Translations under genes and position numbers: made by a program
In this document: positions 13,693-24,986 of the stretch, piece by piece
How the letters are laid out: each line of letters begins with the position of its first letter
How positions within the stretch are numbered: position 1 is the first letter of the stretch
Notes under the pieces: model-generated
Database searches by the model: none
What the model was told of the DNA's origin: nothing
Seen by the model: the letters and a program-made list of their open reading frames with translations, nothing else
Source of the DNA: Chamaecyparis obtusa
Lineage: Eukaryota > Streptophyta > Pinopsida > Cupressales > Cupressaceae
Direction of reading: 5' to 3'
Assembly: GCA_027943335.1 (NCBI GenBank)
Contig: BSBK01002797.1
Location: forward strand, 124,001 to 188,000
Length of the DNA stretch: 64,000 bases

Positions 13693-13883
13693 CAAAAAGG
13701 GGGAAATCATGTATATGCCAAATAAGTATATTACATACTATCGGGAGCATGCACCGAGGGGGAGTACTTTTGTACTTAGAAATTTTTTGTTGTGGATATG
13801 TATATGGCAGAGACATAAGGAATATATAGAAACATTTTGTCTATATACATTTGAAGTTTTGGTACTAATGCCAAAGGGGGAGA
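13693..13883 (+). other. Clustered polypurine tracts before 3' LTR of element A
   Basis: The priming tract AAAGGGGGAGA ends just before the 3' LTR (13,873-13,883). Upstream there are two more purine runs with the same GGGGG core: CAAAAAGGGGGAAA at 13,693-13,706 and GAGGGGGAG at 13,757-13,764. The upstream tract has the context GGCATTATTATCAAAAAG, nearly the same as in the minus-strand family. Repeated tracts of this form are known in Sirevirus-type copia elements. Confidence 0.8.
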
Positions 13884-13884
13884 T

Positions 13885-15113
13885 TGTAAATCTCTATTGA
13901 GCATTTAAGGTTGTCATTAGTATCAAAGGATAGTAAACAGGTTGGTCAGTTACTTATATTGAGACAATCGGTAACTAGAAGTAAGACAGAGCAGTCGGTA
14001 AAGCCTTTACACTGAGCATCACATAGTTAACCGAGCACCAGCATCACTGACACCAACGGTTAGTAAACACCGAGCATCACAGTATACACCGAGCAGATTA
14101 TACAGTGTTTATCGATGATCACAGAAAATGGCATAGTAATTAGAAATGGCACATTTTTCTATGCAGACGGTTACAACATATTGTAAAATGGTTTACCAAG
14201 ATCGAGGAGCATTTATTGTAAAAGATATTCATTAAATGCAATGATTATCTTATTTTGTAATAGCTGATCTAGGTCATTTTGCACCGTAGATCTTAGGGTT
14301 ATGATTATTCTTTGTAACCTAATTTTTGCTTAAGCGAAAAAACAAAACACTATATATTGTATATGTTCGCACCATTTTATGGGGTTGTTGAACTGAAATA
14401 TATGAATCATGGAGCACTTGAAGAAATTAACTATCTTCAAGACAATCAGTTTACCAAGCAGAATAGAGCAAAGAGGATTTCAGTTTGAGTAGAATCAGTC
14501 AAGGCTATTGAGCAGAATAGAGCAGAGAATCATCACAATTAAGGTGATATTTTGATGAGCACTTATAGATCTGTTTCAGACAATTAAGTTGTCAACTAGC
14601 AGATAGTTACCTATTACTTTCTGACAATTGTGATAGAGTTTGGTATAAATCTCTTAACCGAGTAGACTTAACAGTCTTTGTATAAATCTCTTTATCGAGT
14701 ACACACTTCATTTAGTGTTGTTAAATCCTATAACTAGGTAGATCTAGCTGATCTAATATGTTACTCCTAATAGGGTAAGATCACCAGAAGTGATCAAAAC
14801 TTGTAGCCTTAACAGGCAAACCTTTTCTATCTGCAGTAGTGAATAATTTGTGGGTGTCATCCCCACCGCAGTTTTCACCTTCTAACAAGGGTTTCTGCAT
14901 TACCAAAATACTTGTGTTATGTGATTGTCATATTGATTTCATGTTGTTTACTTTCTGAAGTTAACTAGATGATTGATTTATGCAATTATGTTCAAGTTAT
15001 TTTGATCGGTTATTACAGTATTCAGCTATAGATTAGAAAGGTGTTACAAGTTAAGTTTTGAGGGCACTGATTCACCCCTCCCCTCTCCGTAACTATCTCT
15101 CCTAATTCCAACA
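13885..15113 (+). repeat. 3' LTR of element A
   Basis: It starts TGTAAATCTC and ends CCTAATTCCAACA, followed by the target duplication CTACA at 15,114-15,118. The length equals the 5' LTR exactly, so the pair differs by substitutions alone or by balanced indels. TATATATT is kept at 14,351-14,358. Confidence 0.95.
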
Positions 15114-15118
15114 CTACA

Positions 15119-16712
15119 TTGTCCTTCTCATGTTATTTGTTGAAATTTTACATCTTTCTCTAAGTACTACTGTGACCTTTTTGACACACATGCATGTCTA
15201 ATTTGGTGAAGGCTCTTAGCAACAATACATGTCCTTTCAACTTAACCTTCACAAATCTAAAATTCTTGAGTTCAATTTTCTCATACTCAAATTACTCATC
15301 CAAGTTATTTAGCCAATAAATTATTTTATTTGGATTTAGATCATTGTGGTAGTTTTGAACTTTCATTCTAGGTCTCTTGCCAATTTTAAGAGTGGCCTTT
15401 TACAACTTCACCTATTTTAACTATTCTTCTTGATCATCTAGGTCTTGCACAGACTTTCTTTCTTCAAATCTTCCAATCTAATCTTGTTCTCTCTTACCAC
15501 TTTCAAAACCTTGTCCAACTTTCAAAAAATGTTGACAACTTTTTGGAATCTTCGTGGCAACATCTTCCTTGATTCATTGTAAACTATATCTAATTAGTAA
15601 TCTACCCATGGGCACCCCTTACTGTAATACCTCAAAAATGGGCTATAAGTTCATTAACCTCCTACATCAACAATTCAAACGAAATCGACATCAAAGTCTT
15701 AACCTAAGGCACATCTAAACATCATCGAATCCTAATTGATTATCTTAAATTTTGCATCAGGAAATATTCCTAGCAATATTCCTAATTATCTTAATTATCT
15801 TTAATTTAATGATTATTTGGCGATAAATCACATTTATCCTAAGTTTGATTAATTGAATATTTTCATATTTAATTAATTAGATGTAATATCTTGCCACTTA
15901 ATTGTGTAATTAAATTTAATTCTATCTATTATTAATTGTATTATTTAATTTTGACAATAAATCCAATATCCTATGAATAATTGATTAAATTCTTATTTAT
16001 ACCTAATAAATGTGTATTTAATTTTCATTTTTACCAACCTTAATGGAAGTATCATCTTTGGAAAGCACAAGTGTAGTAAGGTTATTTTGATTGTCAATAA
16101 GCTCAACGGTGTAAGTAGTAGCTTGATCTTGCTTAGGAGAAGACTTAAGACATGGTTGAATGCATGAAAAAGGGGTTATAGGATCAAAAAAACCCTGAGG
16201 CGGATAAGAGACATCATGAAAAGGAGTGGATGACATGGAGGGTTCTTGATCTTGATCTTTCTTTATGTTCTTTTCTTCATTATTAAATTCTTATTTATGT
16301 ACCTTTTAGTCAATGCTCTATTGTCAGGCTTCTTGTAGGTCATGTTAGTTTCACTATCTATTCAAAAATGGAGCTTGTGGCCACTTACCCTCTTCGAGGT
16401 TCAAACCTTGTCTTATAATACCATATGGTGTAGGTAGGAAGATTTGGTGAAGGACTATTCAACCATGTATCCAATACACATAAACATAGAAACTCATAAC
16501 AAAATGACTCAAGACATAGCTTGGAAAAACCCCCAAAGAGGGAAACGTTCATCCTCTAAAATATTCCTCATCAAATTATTGAATTCTCAAGAAAGTTACA
16601 ATTTGTCACAATGACATATATGTTAAAGGCTATAACCTAATGGAAATTACAATATTCTAATCCTTAAGACTCTAATTCAAACCATCATTTTATCACTTGA
16701 ATTCATATCTTT
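15119..16712. other. AT-rich DNA, no gene
   Basis: No supported gene. A 72-codon minus-strand frame at 16,018-16,236 (Pro-rich, with HDVSYPPQGFFDP) might be a scrap of a retroelement polyprotein, but I cannot place it. The stretch near 16,410-16,430 (ATACCATATGG) faintly resembles a reversed primer-binding site and has no LTR beside it. Confidence 0.55.
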
Positions 16713-17979
16713 AACCTTGGCTAAAATGTTTCGTATCTCTCTCTGATGATTTTTAATGATCATGACAACTAATAGATGTCCTCCAACCTCCTTAATCATT
16801 TGCTTCACCACATGATGGCACAAATTTTAGTACTTCCTAAAATATGTACAAACAATCAATAAGAGCTAGTTTCTCAAACTAAACCAAAACAAAGGAAAAT
16901 AAATGTGGGGTACCCAATATTTTCTTCCTTGGATCCAACAAGTCTTCCCATACCTTCTTTGGTTGTCCTATACGTCAAATTCTTTGGCACTAATTAGTAA
17001 CTCTACAATTGTGCCATTCTCTAGTACAATATAAGTTGACAAACCCAAATACATCATTACATGAATCTCAATCTTCTCAAATGCGGCTATAATCGCTAAA
17101 TACACCTCTTGAATGTTTTACTAAAATAGCAAGACTTGTTTTGAAAGACGGTAAAATGTAATGACATCTTCTACAACTAATGAGTGAATGAAAAATGAAA
17201 ATGAACAAAGTGAAAGTTGACAATGTGAGATCAATCTACTTCTTGAAGGATGTTCCCAAACCAAAATGTTTTATGTAGAATTTTACAATGATTGTTCAGG
17301 TGGTTGAATATAAGGTTTAGCTTCTTCATTTTGTCAATTGTCTTTCTTGTTTAGTGAAATGGAAATTATTGTAGAAGTGCCTAGTGTTATGCATTAAATT
17401 CCTTGGCCTCATTGAAGGATCTTAGTTTGATGAGAAAAGAATGTTAGAACTATTTATAGGGAGTTCAAATTGCTTGACTTGTCTTGATGTGGGGAGAATG
17501 ACTTATGAGGGTCATCTACAATAAGGGGTGCCTTAGGTTGTGAGTGTTTTTACTATACCTTCTTTGGGTTAATGATGTTCAAATAGACAAAGTAAAAAGT
17601 GTAGATCTACCTCTAGATTTGTTGCTTTAATATAAATTTGATTTCACATGGTAGAATAGGTGCTAAAGGTTCAATTATAGTGAAGAACTACTTAAGTTGA
17701 GCACTTTATCTTTAGTTGGGATGAGTAAATGAGGTGTTAATGTATAAGGTGTCCATGAAAGTTTTTCTCAAGTTTTGGATAATGATAGTTGTCTTTGATT
17801 TTATAATCTTTCAAAACTCTTATATATAACCTTGATTGCCAATATGGTGACTAGATAGTGACTAGAACATTTTTTGTTAATTAAAATATTTGAAACATCT
17901 TATAATGCTATTTTTGCAACTAAAATGCCAGATGTGTACAAATTGTCAGTTTATTCCACTTATAACTAAAACTCCAACT

Positions 17980-18253
17980 TGGTATGAAGGCTGGTGGGGG
18001 GGGGAGGGGGTCATTAGGGACCATAAAGGTTAGTTAATTGTTTCCTATTATAGTAGATTAAAATATATTACTATTAATCAAGCTAAGGGGATGGCACTTT
18101 AATGGGGTCTTAAAATTGTCCTCTTAATTGGCATTAGAAACTTGGATATTGAGGGTGACTCCAAACTAATCATTGAAGCAACCCAGCATACAATGTCTAC
18201 TAGTTGGAAGGTGGAGAAATGTTTGAAGGACATTAGAATGCTTTTGGCTAACC
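17980..18253 (+). pseudogene. RNase H-like domain fragment, copy 1, 5' part
   Basis: Translation of this stretch gives GVIRDH, NQAKGMAL, WGLKI and LDIEGDSKLII. These are hallmarks of the plant RNase H-like domain (RVT_3 type) found in LINE elements and related genes; the conserved acidic residues fall in the IEGDS and NQA-G segments. It carries in-frame stops and is split by the chromovirus at 18,254, continuing at 24,719. Copy 2 (32,560-32,935) has the uninterrupted version. There is no reverse transcriptase upstream, so this is only the domain tail of an older element or gene. Confidence 0.7.
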
Positions 18254-19130
18254 TGTCATGTCTCCTTTTCAAATAATTAAAAATAATAACTTTTGCTAAG
18301 GCTGGCAGGCTCAAAAAGTGAAGTTTCAGGGAAAGGGGCTAATCTTTGGAAACCAATGGATTAATAAATGAAAATTATTATTAAAATATGTATTATTGAC
18401 CCCTCTTGGTCATGAGTTAGAGTTATGCCCTCTTGTAAAGGGGTTTGGAGGCATTTCGGGCTCATTCTAGAACTTGATTTTTGCTCATTGCTTTGTTGTT
18501 CTTCAGAGGCTGCCAAACCCGTGGAGAAGGAGACCCAAGGATGGGAGTTTTTAGGTTTACAAGAAGGCTAAGGATGGGAGTTTGAGGCCATTCCATGTGC
18601 AAGCTCATGTAGAGTTTTCCCTTGTGCTGAACATTGCAAATTTGTGAGTTTTCAGGTGTGTTTCTTGTAAGAGTTTGGTGTTTCCGGTTGAGTATTTCAT
18701 ATCAGTTTGGTTTGCTGCTGTATTGCAGACATTTTGATGTTAAAATAGATTTGAATATATGTATTGGGTCATGGTTATACTTCTTTGATAGATTATTAGT
18801 GTTTTGTGGTGTTTCTGAGTTATTTTGTGTTATTTTCGGGAGACCGATGAGCATTGTTTTTGCCCTCTGTTTGGGAGCTGTTGTGTAAACTCTATATAGA
18901 TCTAGAAATGTCATTTTGTATGCTGTTATGCTGGAAACATTTATGTAAAAAAATTTACTTTCAGATTTATCAATAATATGTGAAGCTGTGAAGTTTTTGG
19001 CACTATTTCGAGCATACCCGATTTGGGTTTTATTGAGAAATTGGTTGATCTTTTGAAATATTGGTTGTTTGATTTTAAAATATGATTAGAGGCTTTAAAT
19101 ATCATATAAAATCAGAAAGGGGACATTTCA
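18254..19130 (+). repeat. 5' LTR of chromovirus element B
   Basis: 877 bases, TG to CA. A TATATAGA box at 18,893-18,900 is likely its promoter; the 3' LTR has TATAAAGA at the matching place (24,481-24,488). An 84-codon frame inside the LTR (18,634-18,888) has no support. Confidence 0.95.
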
Positions 19131-19131
19131 G

Positions 19132-19143
19132 TGGTATCAGAGC
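19132..19143 (+). other. Primer-binding site of element B
   Basis: TGGTATCAGAGC starts two bases after the LTR and is complementary to the 3' end of initiator methionine tRNA. Confidence 0.93.
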
Positions 19144-19180
19144 TATGATCTTGCCAGCCTGAGGGTTTGTAGAAGTTTGT

Positions 19181-22100
19181 ATGCAACTAAGTGAAAGAGA
19201 AAAGAGATATTTGCAGCGAGAAAAGAATAAAAAAAATTTGATCAAACCTCCAGTTGAAAATAAAAGTACAAAATTGAAGGAAGGAACAAGTATGGATGAC
19301 CCAGATGAGGTGGCAAAGAAATTCTTCCAGGACATCTAGAATACTCAAAAGCAAACAATGGATAGTTTGGCAGAAACTAGAGAGGCTTTGCGGATATTGA
19401 CAGAAAAACTGCAAGGAGTTGTATCTACTAATGAGAAAGGGAGCACTTCAGAGGAGCCAAGAAATCTGAAACCCACACCCTCTAAATCAACAAAAAATAT
19501 TTTCTTGCTTGTAGATGAGCCACCAGTACCAAATCCAGCCCTTAGTCCTATGGAAGAGGTTACAGGTAACTTGATTGCATTAAGAGCTACTTACAATAGC
19601 TTAGATGATGACTTTCACAGTTCGGTTCCTTTTAGAGAATATGTGGATATGATGAACACTTTGATGCCCAAGAAAGAGTATAGGAGGGAGCATGACATAA
19701 GTGGAAGAGAGCTCAAAAATAAAATAAGCAAGTTTACAACACCTACTTTTGATGGAACAAATAAAATTTCAGCTAGAGCATGGCTACAAAAATTACAGAC
19801 CTTCTTCACACTTAACCCCATGAAGGAGAGTGATGCCATTCAATTCACAAGTCTACACTTGGAAGATGCAGCCTATGATTGGTGGTATCATGGAATGACT
19901 ACTCAAGGTCATGATTAGGTAACTACATTTGATGATTTTAGTCAAAGAGTGATAGATAGATTTGATCTCAAGGATGATTAAGAGTATTTTAAAGAATTGT
20001 CAAAGTTGAGGCAAACCAAATCAGTTAATGAGTATGTAGAAGAGTTTCAAAAAGTGGCTATTATGGTACCTAATATGAGTGAAAAGAGGATTGTTTCTCT
20101 TTTCCTTGATGGTTTGGAAAATTATATTAAGGGTTTGGTTAAGGCTTTCTCACCCTCAACCTTACAGGAAGCTATCAAAAGAAGGTTGCAACTTGAAACT
20201 TGTGTGCCTATGAAACCAGTCACTAATCAAAAACCTCTAAATCTTTGGCAACATAAGGGGAATTTTCATAAAAAGACTTTTCCAGCACCACCACCAAAGA
20301 ATGTGATAAATGTAGCAAAAAAGAAGGTAGATGAAGAGACTAGGAGTGAATTATGAAGGAAAAAGCTTTGTTTCACTTGTAGAGAACCATGGGTTCCAGG
20401 ACAGAGATGTTTGGGGAAAGGTCAAGTGCACTATATTGAAGTTGCTTCAAAATCTGATTCAGATGAGAATGAGGAATTTCATGATACTAAGGAGGAGGAA
20501 GAAGAAGAGAAAGAAAAAGAAATCAGCAAGGATGGCACTTTAGCAGCATTATCAGGAGTCCCAAGATACCATGCCTTTCGAATTTGAGGGGTACTAGCAG
20601 GGAAAAGGTTGACAGTTCTTCTTGATAGTGAGGCAACTCACAATTTTATTGATGAGGGATTTGTCATGAAAAGAGGGCTTAAAGCAGAAGATTTTGAGGG
20701 ATTCAATGTTACTGTAACTGATGGATTCACTATGCCTTGCACACGGGTGGTGAAAAAACTTGACATGACCTTAGGAGATTATGAGTTATGTGATGACTTC
20801 TATGTTGTTGGCATTGGGGAGATAGATCTTGTATTGGGTGTTCAATGGTTGCACTCTATTGGAGGCTATTACATGAACCATCAAACTATGGAGTTTAAAT
20901 TTCATTCCAATGGGAAAGAAGTCTTATTGAGAGGCTTATCGAATGGAGCACCTAAGGTGGTCACTGTAAAGAGGATGGAGAGGACTTTTCAAAGAGGACA
21001 AGTAGCATGGGCAGCAGAAGTCATAATCCATCCAACAAGCTCTCCAAAGATTCAAGGTAATTTCCATTTTGAAATTCAAAATATTCTTGATAAGCATAGT
21101 ATAGTTTTCAATGATTTGCCTCTGGGATTACCACCAGATAGAGGTTTTGAGCATGTTATAGAGTTAGAACAGGGTGCCAAACTAGTTATAACAACTCCAT
21201 ACCACCATCCAAGAGGTTATAAGGAAGAAATAGAAAAAACTATTAAGGAACTCCTGGACATGGGATTCATAAGGCCTAGCTCTAGTCCGTTTGTATCATC
21301 TGTGGTACTTGTCAAGAAAAAGGATGGTACAATGAGAATGTGTATAGACTACAGGGCTCTAAACAAGAAGACCATAAAAAATAGGTATCCCATACCACAC
21401 ATAGATGAACTCATTGATGAGTTACATGGTGCTGTATACTTCTCAAAAATTGACTTAAGATCAGGGTACCATCAAATCCACATGAGGAGGGAAGATGTGG
21501 AAAAGACTTCTTTTAGATGTCACTATGGGCACTTTGAATTTCTTGTTATGCCATTTGGCCTCACTAATGCACCAACAACATTCCAATCTTGTATGAATAA
21601 GGTATTCAGCAAGCATCTTCGAAAATTTGTTTTGGTATTTTTTGATGATATCTTGATTTACAGTAAAACATGGGAAGAGCATCTAAAGCACATAGACACT
21701 ATTTTGGGAATCTTGGAGCAGCAATCCTTCTATGCTAAGCTATCTAAATGTGAGTTTGGTTTGACAGAGATCCTATATTTGGGACATATTATAAGTTCTA
21801 AAGGAGTACAAGTTGATCAACAAAAAATCCAGGCAATTTTGGATTGGCCTCCACCCACTAATCTTACATAGTTGAGAGGTTTCTTCGGGTTGTGTAGCTA
21901 CTATAGGAGATTTGTCAAGGGATTTTCTCAGCTTGCTGCCCCGTTGACTGATCTGACAAAGAAAGGAGCTTTTATTTGGATAGAAGAGGCACAAAAAACA
22001 TTTGATAAGCTTAAGGAGGTAATGAGTTCATGCCCTGTGCTTGCAATTCCAGATTTCTCTTTACCTTTTGTTGTTGAATGTGACGCTTCTGGAGAAGATA

Positions 22101-23892
22101 TAGGGGCTGTCCTAACTCAAAGGGGACATCCAATAGCATTTGAGAGTAGAAAATTAAATCAATCAGAGAAAGGTTACTCCATCTATGATAAGGAAATGTT
22201 GGCATTCATGCATGCACTTCATAAGTTTAGACAATATTTGGTATGTGGGAGATTCATTGTAAAGACAGACCATAATAGCCTCAGGTTCTTCTTGAACCAA
22301 AGGGATTTGAATGATCGTCAACAAAAATGGGTAAGAAAATTGCAAGCTTATGATTTTGATATTGAATACATGAAAGGAAAGAATAATGTGGTTGCTGATG
22401 CTCTCTCAAGAAAGCCCACTTTGTGTTCCTTAACATCTATCTCTGCTGATTCCTTTGCCACCAAAATTTTGGATAAGTTAGTGGATGATAATAGGTACAA
22501 GGTTGTTGATGAATTGATTTATTACAAGAACAAGATCTTCTTAGTGCCAGGATCAAAAACTAAGGAGAGGATATTGAGGGCCTTTCATGACACACCTTTG
22601 GCCAGTCATCAAGGATACTTCAAGACATACAAGCAACTTCGAGAGTGGTTTGCATGGAAGGTTATGAAGGAGGATGTCCTTAAACACATTAAGGAATGTA
22701 TGGTATGCCAACAAAACAAGAGTGGGCAAATTTTTCCTGCAGGGTTGTTGCAGCCACTTCCTATTCCTAAACAAAAATGGGAAAGTATTTCCATGGACTT
22801 CATCACTGGGTTGCCCAAGGTTCAAGGTAAGGATTGCATATATGTGGTGGTAGATAGACTAAGTATGCACATTTATTTCCCATGACATCTGATTTCAAGT
22901 CATCACAAGTGGCAGAATTGTTCTTCAAGGAAATTTTCAGGTTACATGGCTTGCCTAGAAACATTGTCAGTGATCGGGATAGTAGATTCCTCAGCTCTTT
23001 TTGGAAGGAGCTCTTTCATTTGGTAGGAACTAAACTCACTCCTAGTACTAGCTATCACCCTCAAACAGATGGACAAACAGAGATAGTTAATAAATGGAAA
23101 GAGGGATATTTGAGGAACTATGTTTCAAATCAACAACATGCTTGGGTGAAATGGTTACACCTAGGGGAGTATTGTTACAATACATCTCATCACATGTCTA
23201 TTGGTATGCCTCATTTTCATGCTCTTTATGGTTATGATGCCCTTTCCTTTGTTGATCTAGTACTTTTAGATGGCAGAGTACCTGTAGCATGTGATTTCGT
23301 TAAGCAAAGCCAAGACATAATAAGGTCCCTCAAGGATAATCTACAACATGCACAAAACCAACAAAAGCTGTATGTTGATAGGAAAAGGACTAAAAGATAT
23401 TTTGAGGTGGGAGATTTGGTATTTTTTAGGTTGCAGCCATATAAGCAAAGCACCTTGAAGAGAAGTGGGGTAGAGAAGCTCAAGCCAAGGTTCTATGGGC
23501 CTTATAAGATCATCAGGAAGGTAGGAGAGGTAGCTTATGAATTGGAGCTCCCACCAAATAGAAAAATACATAATGTTTTCCATGTCTCTTTCCTGAAGAA
23601 GGTTCTAGGCCAGCAAACCATAGTATCTACAGAATTACCACCTCTTGATGATGAAGGGAAATTATTTTTGATACCAGAAGAGGTTTTGGATACAAGAGAG
23701 AAAAGATTGAGAAATAGAAGCATCACAGAGCATTTGGTCAAATGGAAAGGATTACCATTGGAGGATGCAACTTGTGAAGGAGCACATATTCTTGAGCATC
23801 CCAACCTTCATTGCTTGAGGACAAGCAATATTTGGGAGGGAGGACTTGTCATGTCCCCTTTTCAAATAATTAAAAATAATAACTTTTTCTAA
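19181..23892 (+). pseudogene. Ty3/gypsy gag-pol polyprotein with chromodomain
   Basis: The frame opens at ATG 19,181 and runs in one phase to about 22,880, then shifts by one base and ends at 23,892 inside the 3' LTR. In-frame stops lie at 19,337, 19,916, 19,979, 20,354, 20,585 and 21,869. Gag occupies about 19,181-20,580 and has a degenerate zinc knuckle near 20,369 (CFTC, then C; His replaced by Gln). The protease site is LLDSEATHNFI near 20,618, with Glu where Gly is usual. Reverse transcriptase has FFDD at 21,638-21,649. RNase H begins VVECDASGEDIG, with DHNSLRFF later. Integrase has an HHCC finger near 22,585-22,720, first Asp in SMDFITG, second in SDRD and Glu in TDGQTE; the frameshift falls between the two Asp. 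The chromodomain, about 23,680-23,790, includes LVKWKGLPLEDATCE. Confidence 0.95.
23833..23845 (+). other. Polypurine tract of element B
   Basis: GGGAGGGAGGAC lies directly before the 3' LTR, inside the last codons of the polyprotein. This is where plus-strand DNA synthesis would be primed. Confidence 0.75.
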
Positions 23893-24718
23893 GGCTGGCA
23901 GGCTCAAAAAGTGAAGTTTCAGGAAAAGGGGCTAATCTTTGGAAACCAATGGATTAATAAATGAAAATTATTATTAAAATATGTATTATTGACCCCTCTT
24001 GGTCATGAGTTAGGGTTATGCCCTCTTTTAAAGGGGTTTGGAGGCATTTCGGGCTCATTCTAAAACTTGATTTTTGCTAATTGCTTTGTTGTTCTTCAGA
24101 GGCTGCCAAACCTATGGAGAAGGAGACCCAAGGATGGGAGTTTGTAGGTTTCTATGAAGGCTAAGGATGGGATTTTGAGGCCGTTCCATGTGCAAGCTCA
24201 TGTAGAGTTTGCCCTTGTGCTAAACATTGCAAATTTGTGAGTTTTCGGGTGTGTTTCTTGTAAGAGTTTGGTGTTTCCGGTTGAGTATTTCATATCAGTT
24301 TGGTTTGCTGCTGTATTGCAGACATTTTGATGTTAAAATAGATCTAAAGTATTGGGTCATGGTTATACTTATGTGATAGATTATTAGTGTTTTGTGGTGT
24401 TTTCGGGCTATTTTGTGTTGTTTTTGGGAGCCCGATGAGCATTGTTTTTGCCCTCCATTTGGGAGCTGTTGTGTAAACTCTATAAAGATCTAGAAGTGTC
24501 ATTTTTTAGGCCATTATGCTGGAAATTTTTTTGTAAAAATGTCTACTTTCAGATTTATCAATAATATGTGAAGCTGTGAAGTTTTTGGCACTATTTCAGA
24601 CATACCCGATTTGGGTTTTATTGAGAAATTGGTTGATCTTTTGAAATATTGGTTGTTTGATTTTAAAATCTGATTAGAGGGTTTAAATATCATATAAAAT
24701 CAGAAAGGGGACATTTCA
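23847..24718 (+). repeat. 3' LTR of chromovirus element B
   Basis: 872 bases, TGTCATGTCCCC to GGGGACATTTCA; the two ends form a short inverted repeat. The polyprotein stop lies 46 bases inside it. Confidence 0.95.
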
Positions 24719-24890
24719 TAACCTGGATGGATTTACCTTAAAACATATCTTCAAAGAGGGGAATGCGGTGGCATACTCAATGGTTGTCTTTGGTTTGTTG
24801 TAAGATGACTTACGATGCTGGAGAAATGAAGACTCATTGCATGTGCCTAAAAAATACCTCCTAAGGCAGGAAAAAGCCATTGAATTTGTT
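24719..24890 (+). pseudogene. RNase H-like domain fragment, copy 1, 3' part
   Basis: Continuation of the 17,980-18,253 fragment after the chromovirus: LDGFTLKHI, a GNAVAYSM-like word and a C-terminal tail ending near HVPKK. The same words in copy 2 are continuous. The final acidic residue usual in this domain (DS in copy 2) reads YS here. Confidence 0.65.
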
Positions 24891-24986
24891 AACGATGATT
24901 TTTAAGCTTTTTATTATCATCTTGGCTAGAGGATTGATGGTTATAATGGGCTTCTCAAGAGATGACTGTAATTTGAATTTTATTTA

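Larger units (their letters stand above)
6765..15113 (+). mobile_element. Element A: non-autonomous LTR retrotransposon
   Basis: This is a structurally complete LTR element of 8,349 bases. Both LTRs are 1,229 bases, begin TG and end CCAACA. A 5-base target duplication, CTACA, sits at 6760-6764 and 15,114-15,118. The primer-binding site and polypurine tract are in place. The internal region carries two long decayed frames, ORF1 (coiled coil plus zinc knuckles) and ORF2 (unrecognised). No protease, reverse transcriptase, RNase H or integrase motif is visible in any frame, so it would have needed enzymes from another element. Hand comparison of the first 330 bases of the LTRs gives about 5% difference, mostly transitions, so the insertion is not recent. 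The GGGGGAGATTGT tract beside the LTR resembles Ty1/copia elements of the SIRE (Sirevirus) group; that assignment is inference. Confidence 0.93.
18254..24718 (+). mobile_element. Element B: Ty3/gypsy chromovirus, decayed
   Basis: A full-length 6,465-base LTR retrotransposon inserted into duplication copy 1. The 5-base target duplication TAACC is at 18,249-18,253 and 24,719-24,723, and copy 2 shows the empty site. LTRs are 877 and 872 bases, starting TGTCATGTC and ending GGGGACATTTCA. Internal order is gag, protease, reverse transcriptase, RNase H, integrase and a C-terminal chromodomain. This is the Ty3/gypsy order and the chromodomain marks the chromovirus group. The coding frame has six stops and one frameshift, so the copy is dead. 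Confidence 0.96.

Noticed and set aside
16018..16236. 72-codon minus-strand frame, Pro-rich
   Set aside because: Could be a retroelement scrap, but nothing around it supports a call.
18634..18888. 84-codon frame in the chromovirus LTR
   Set aside because: Lies wholly inside the LTR; the 3' LTR does not preserve it as a frame of note.
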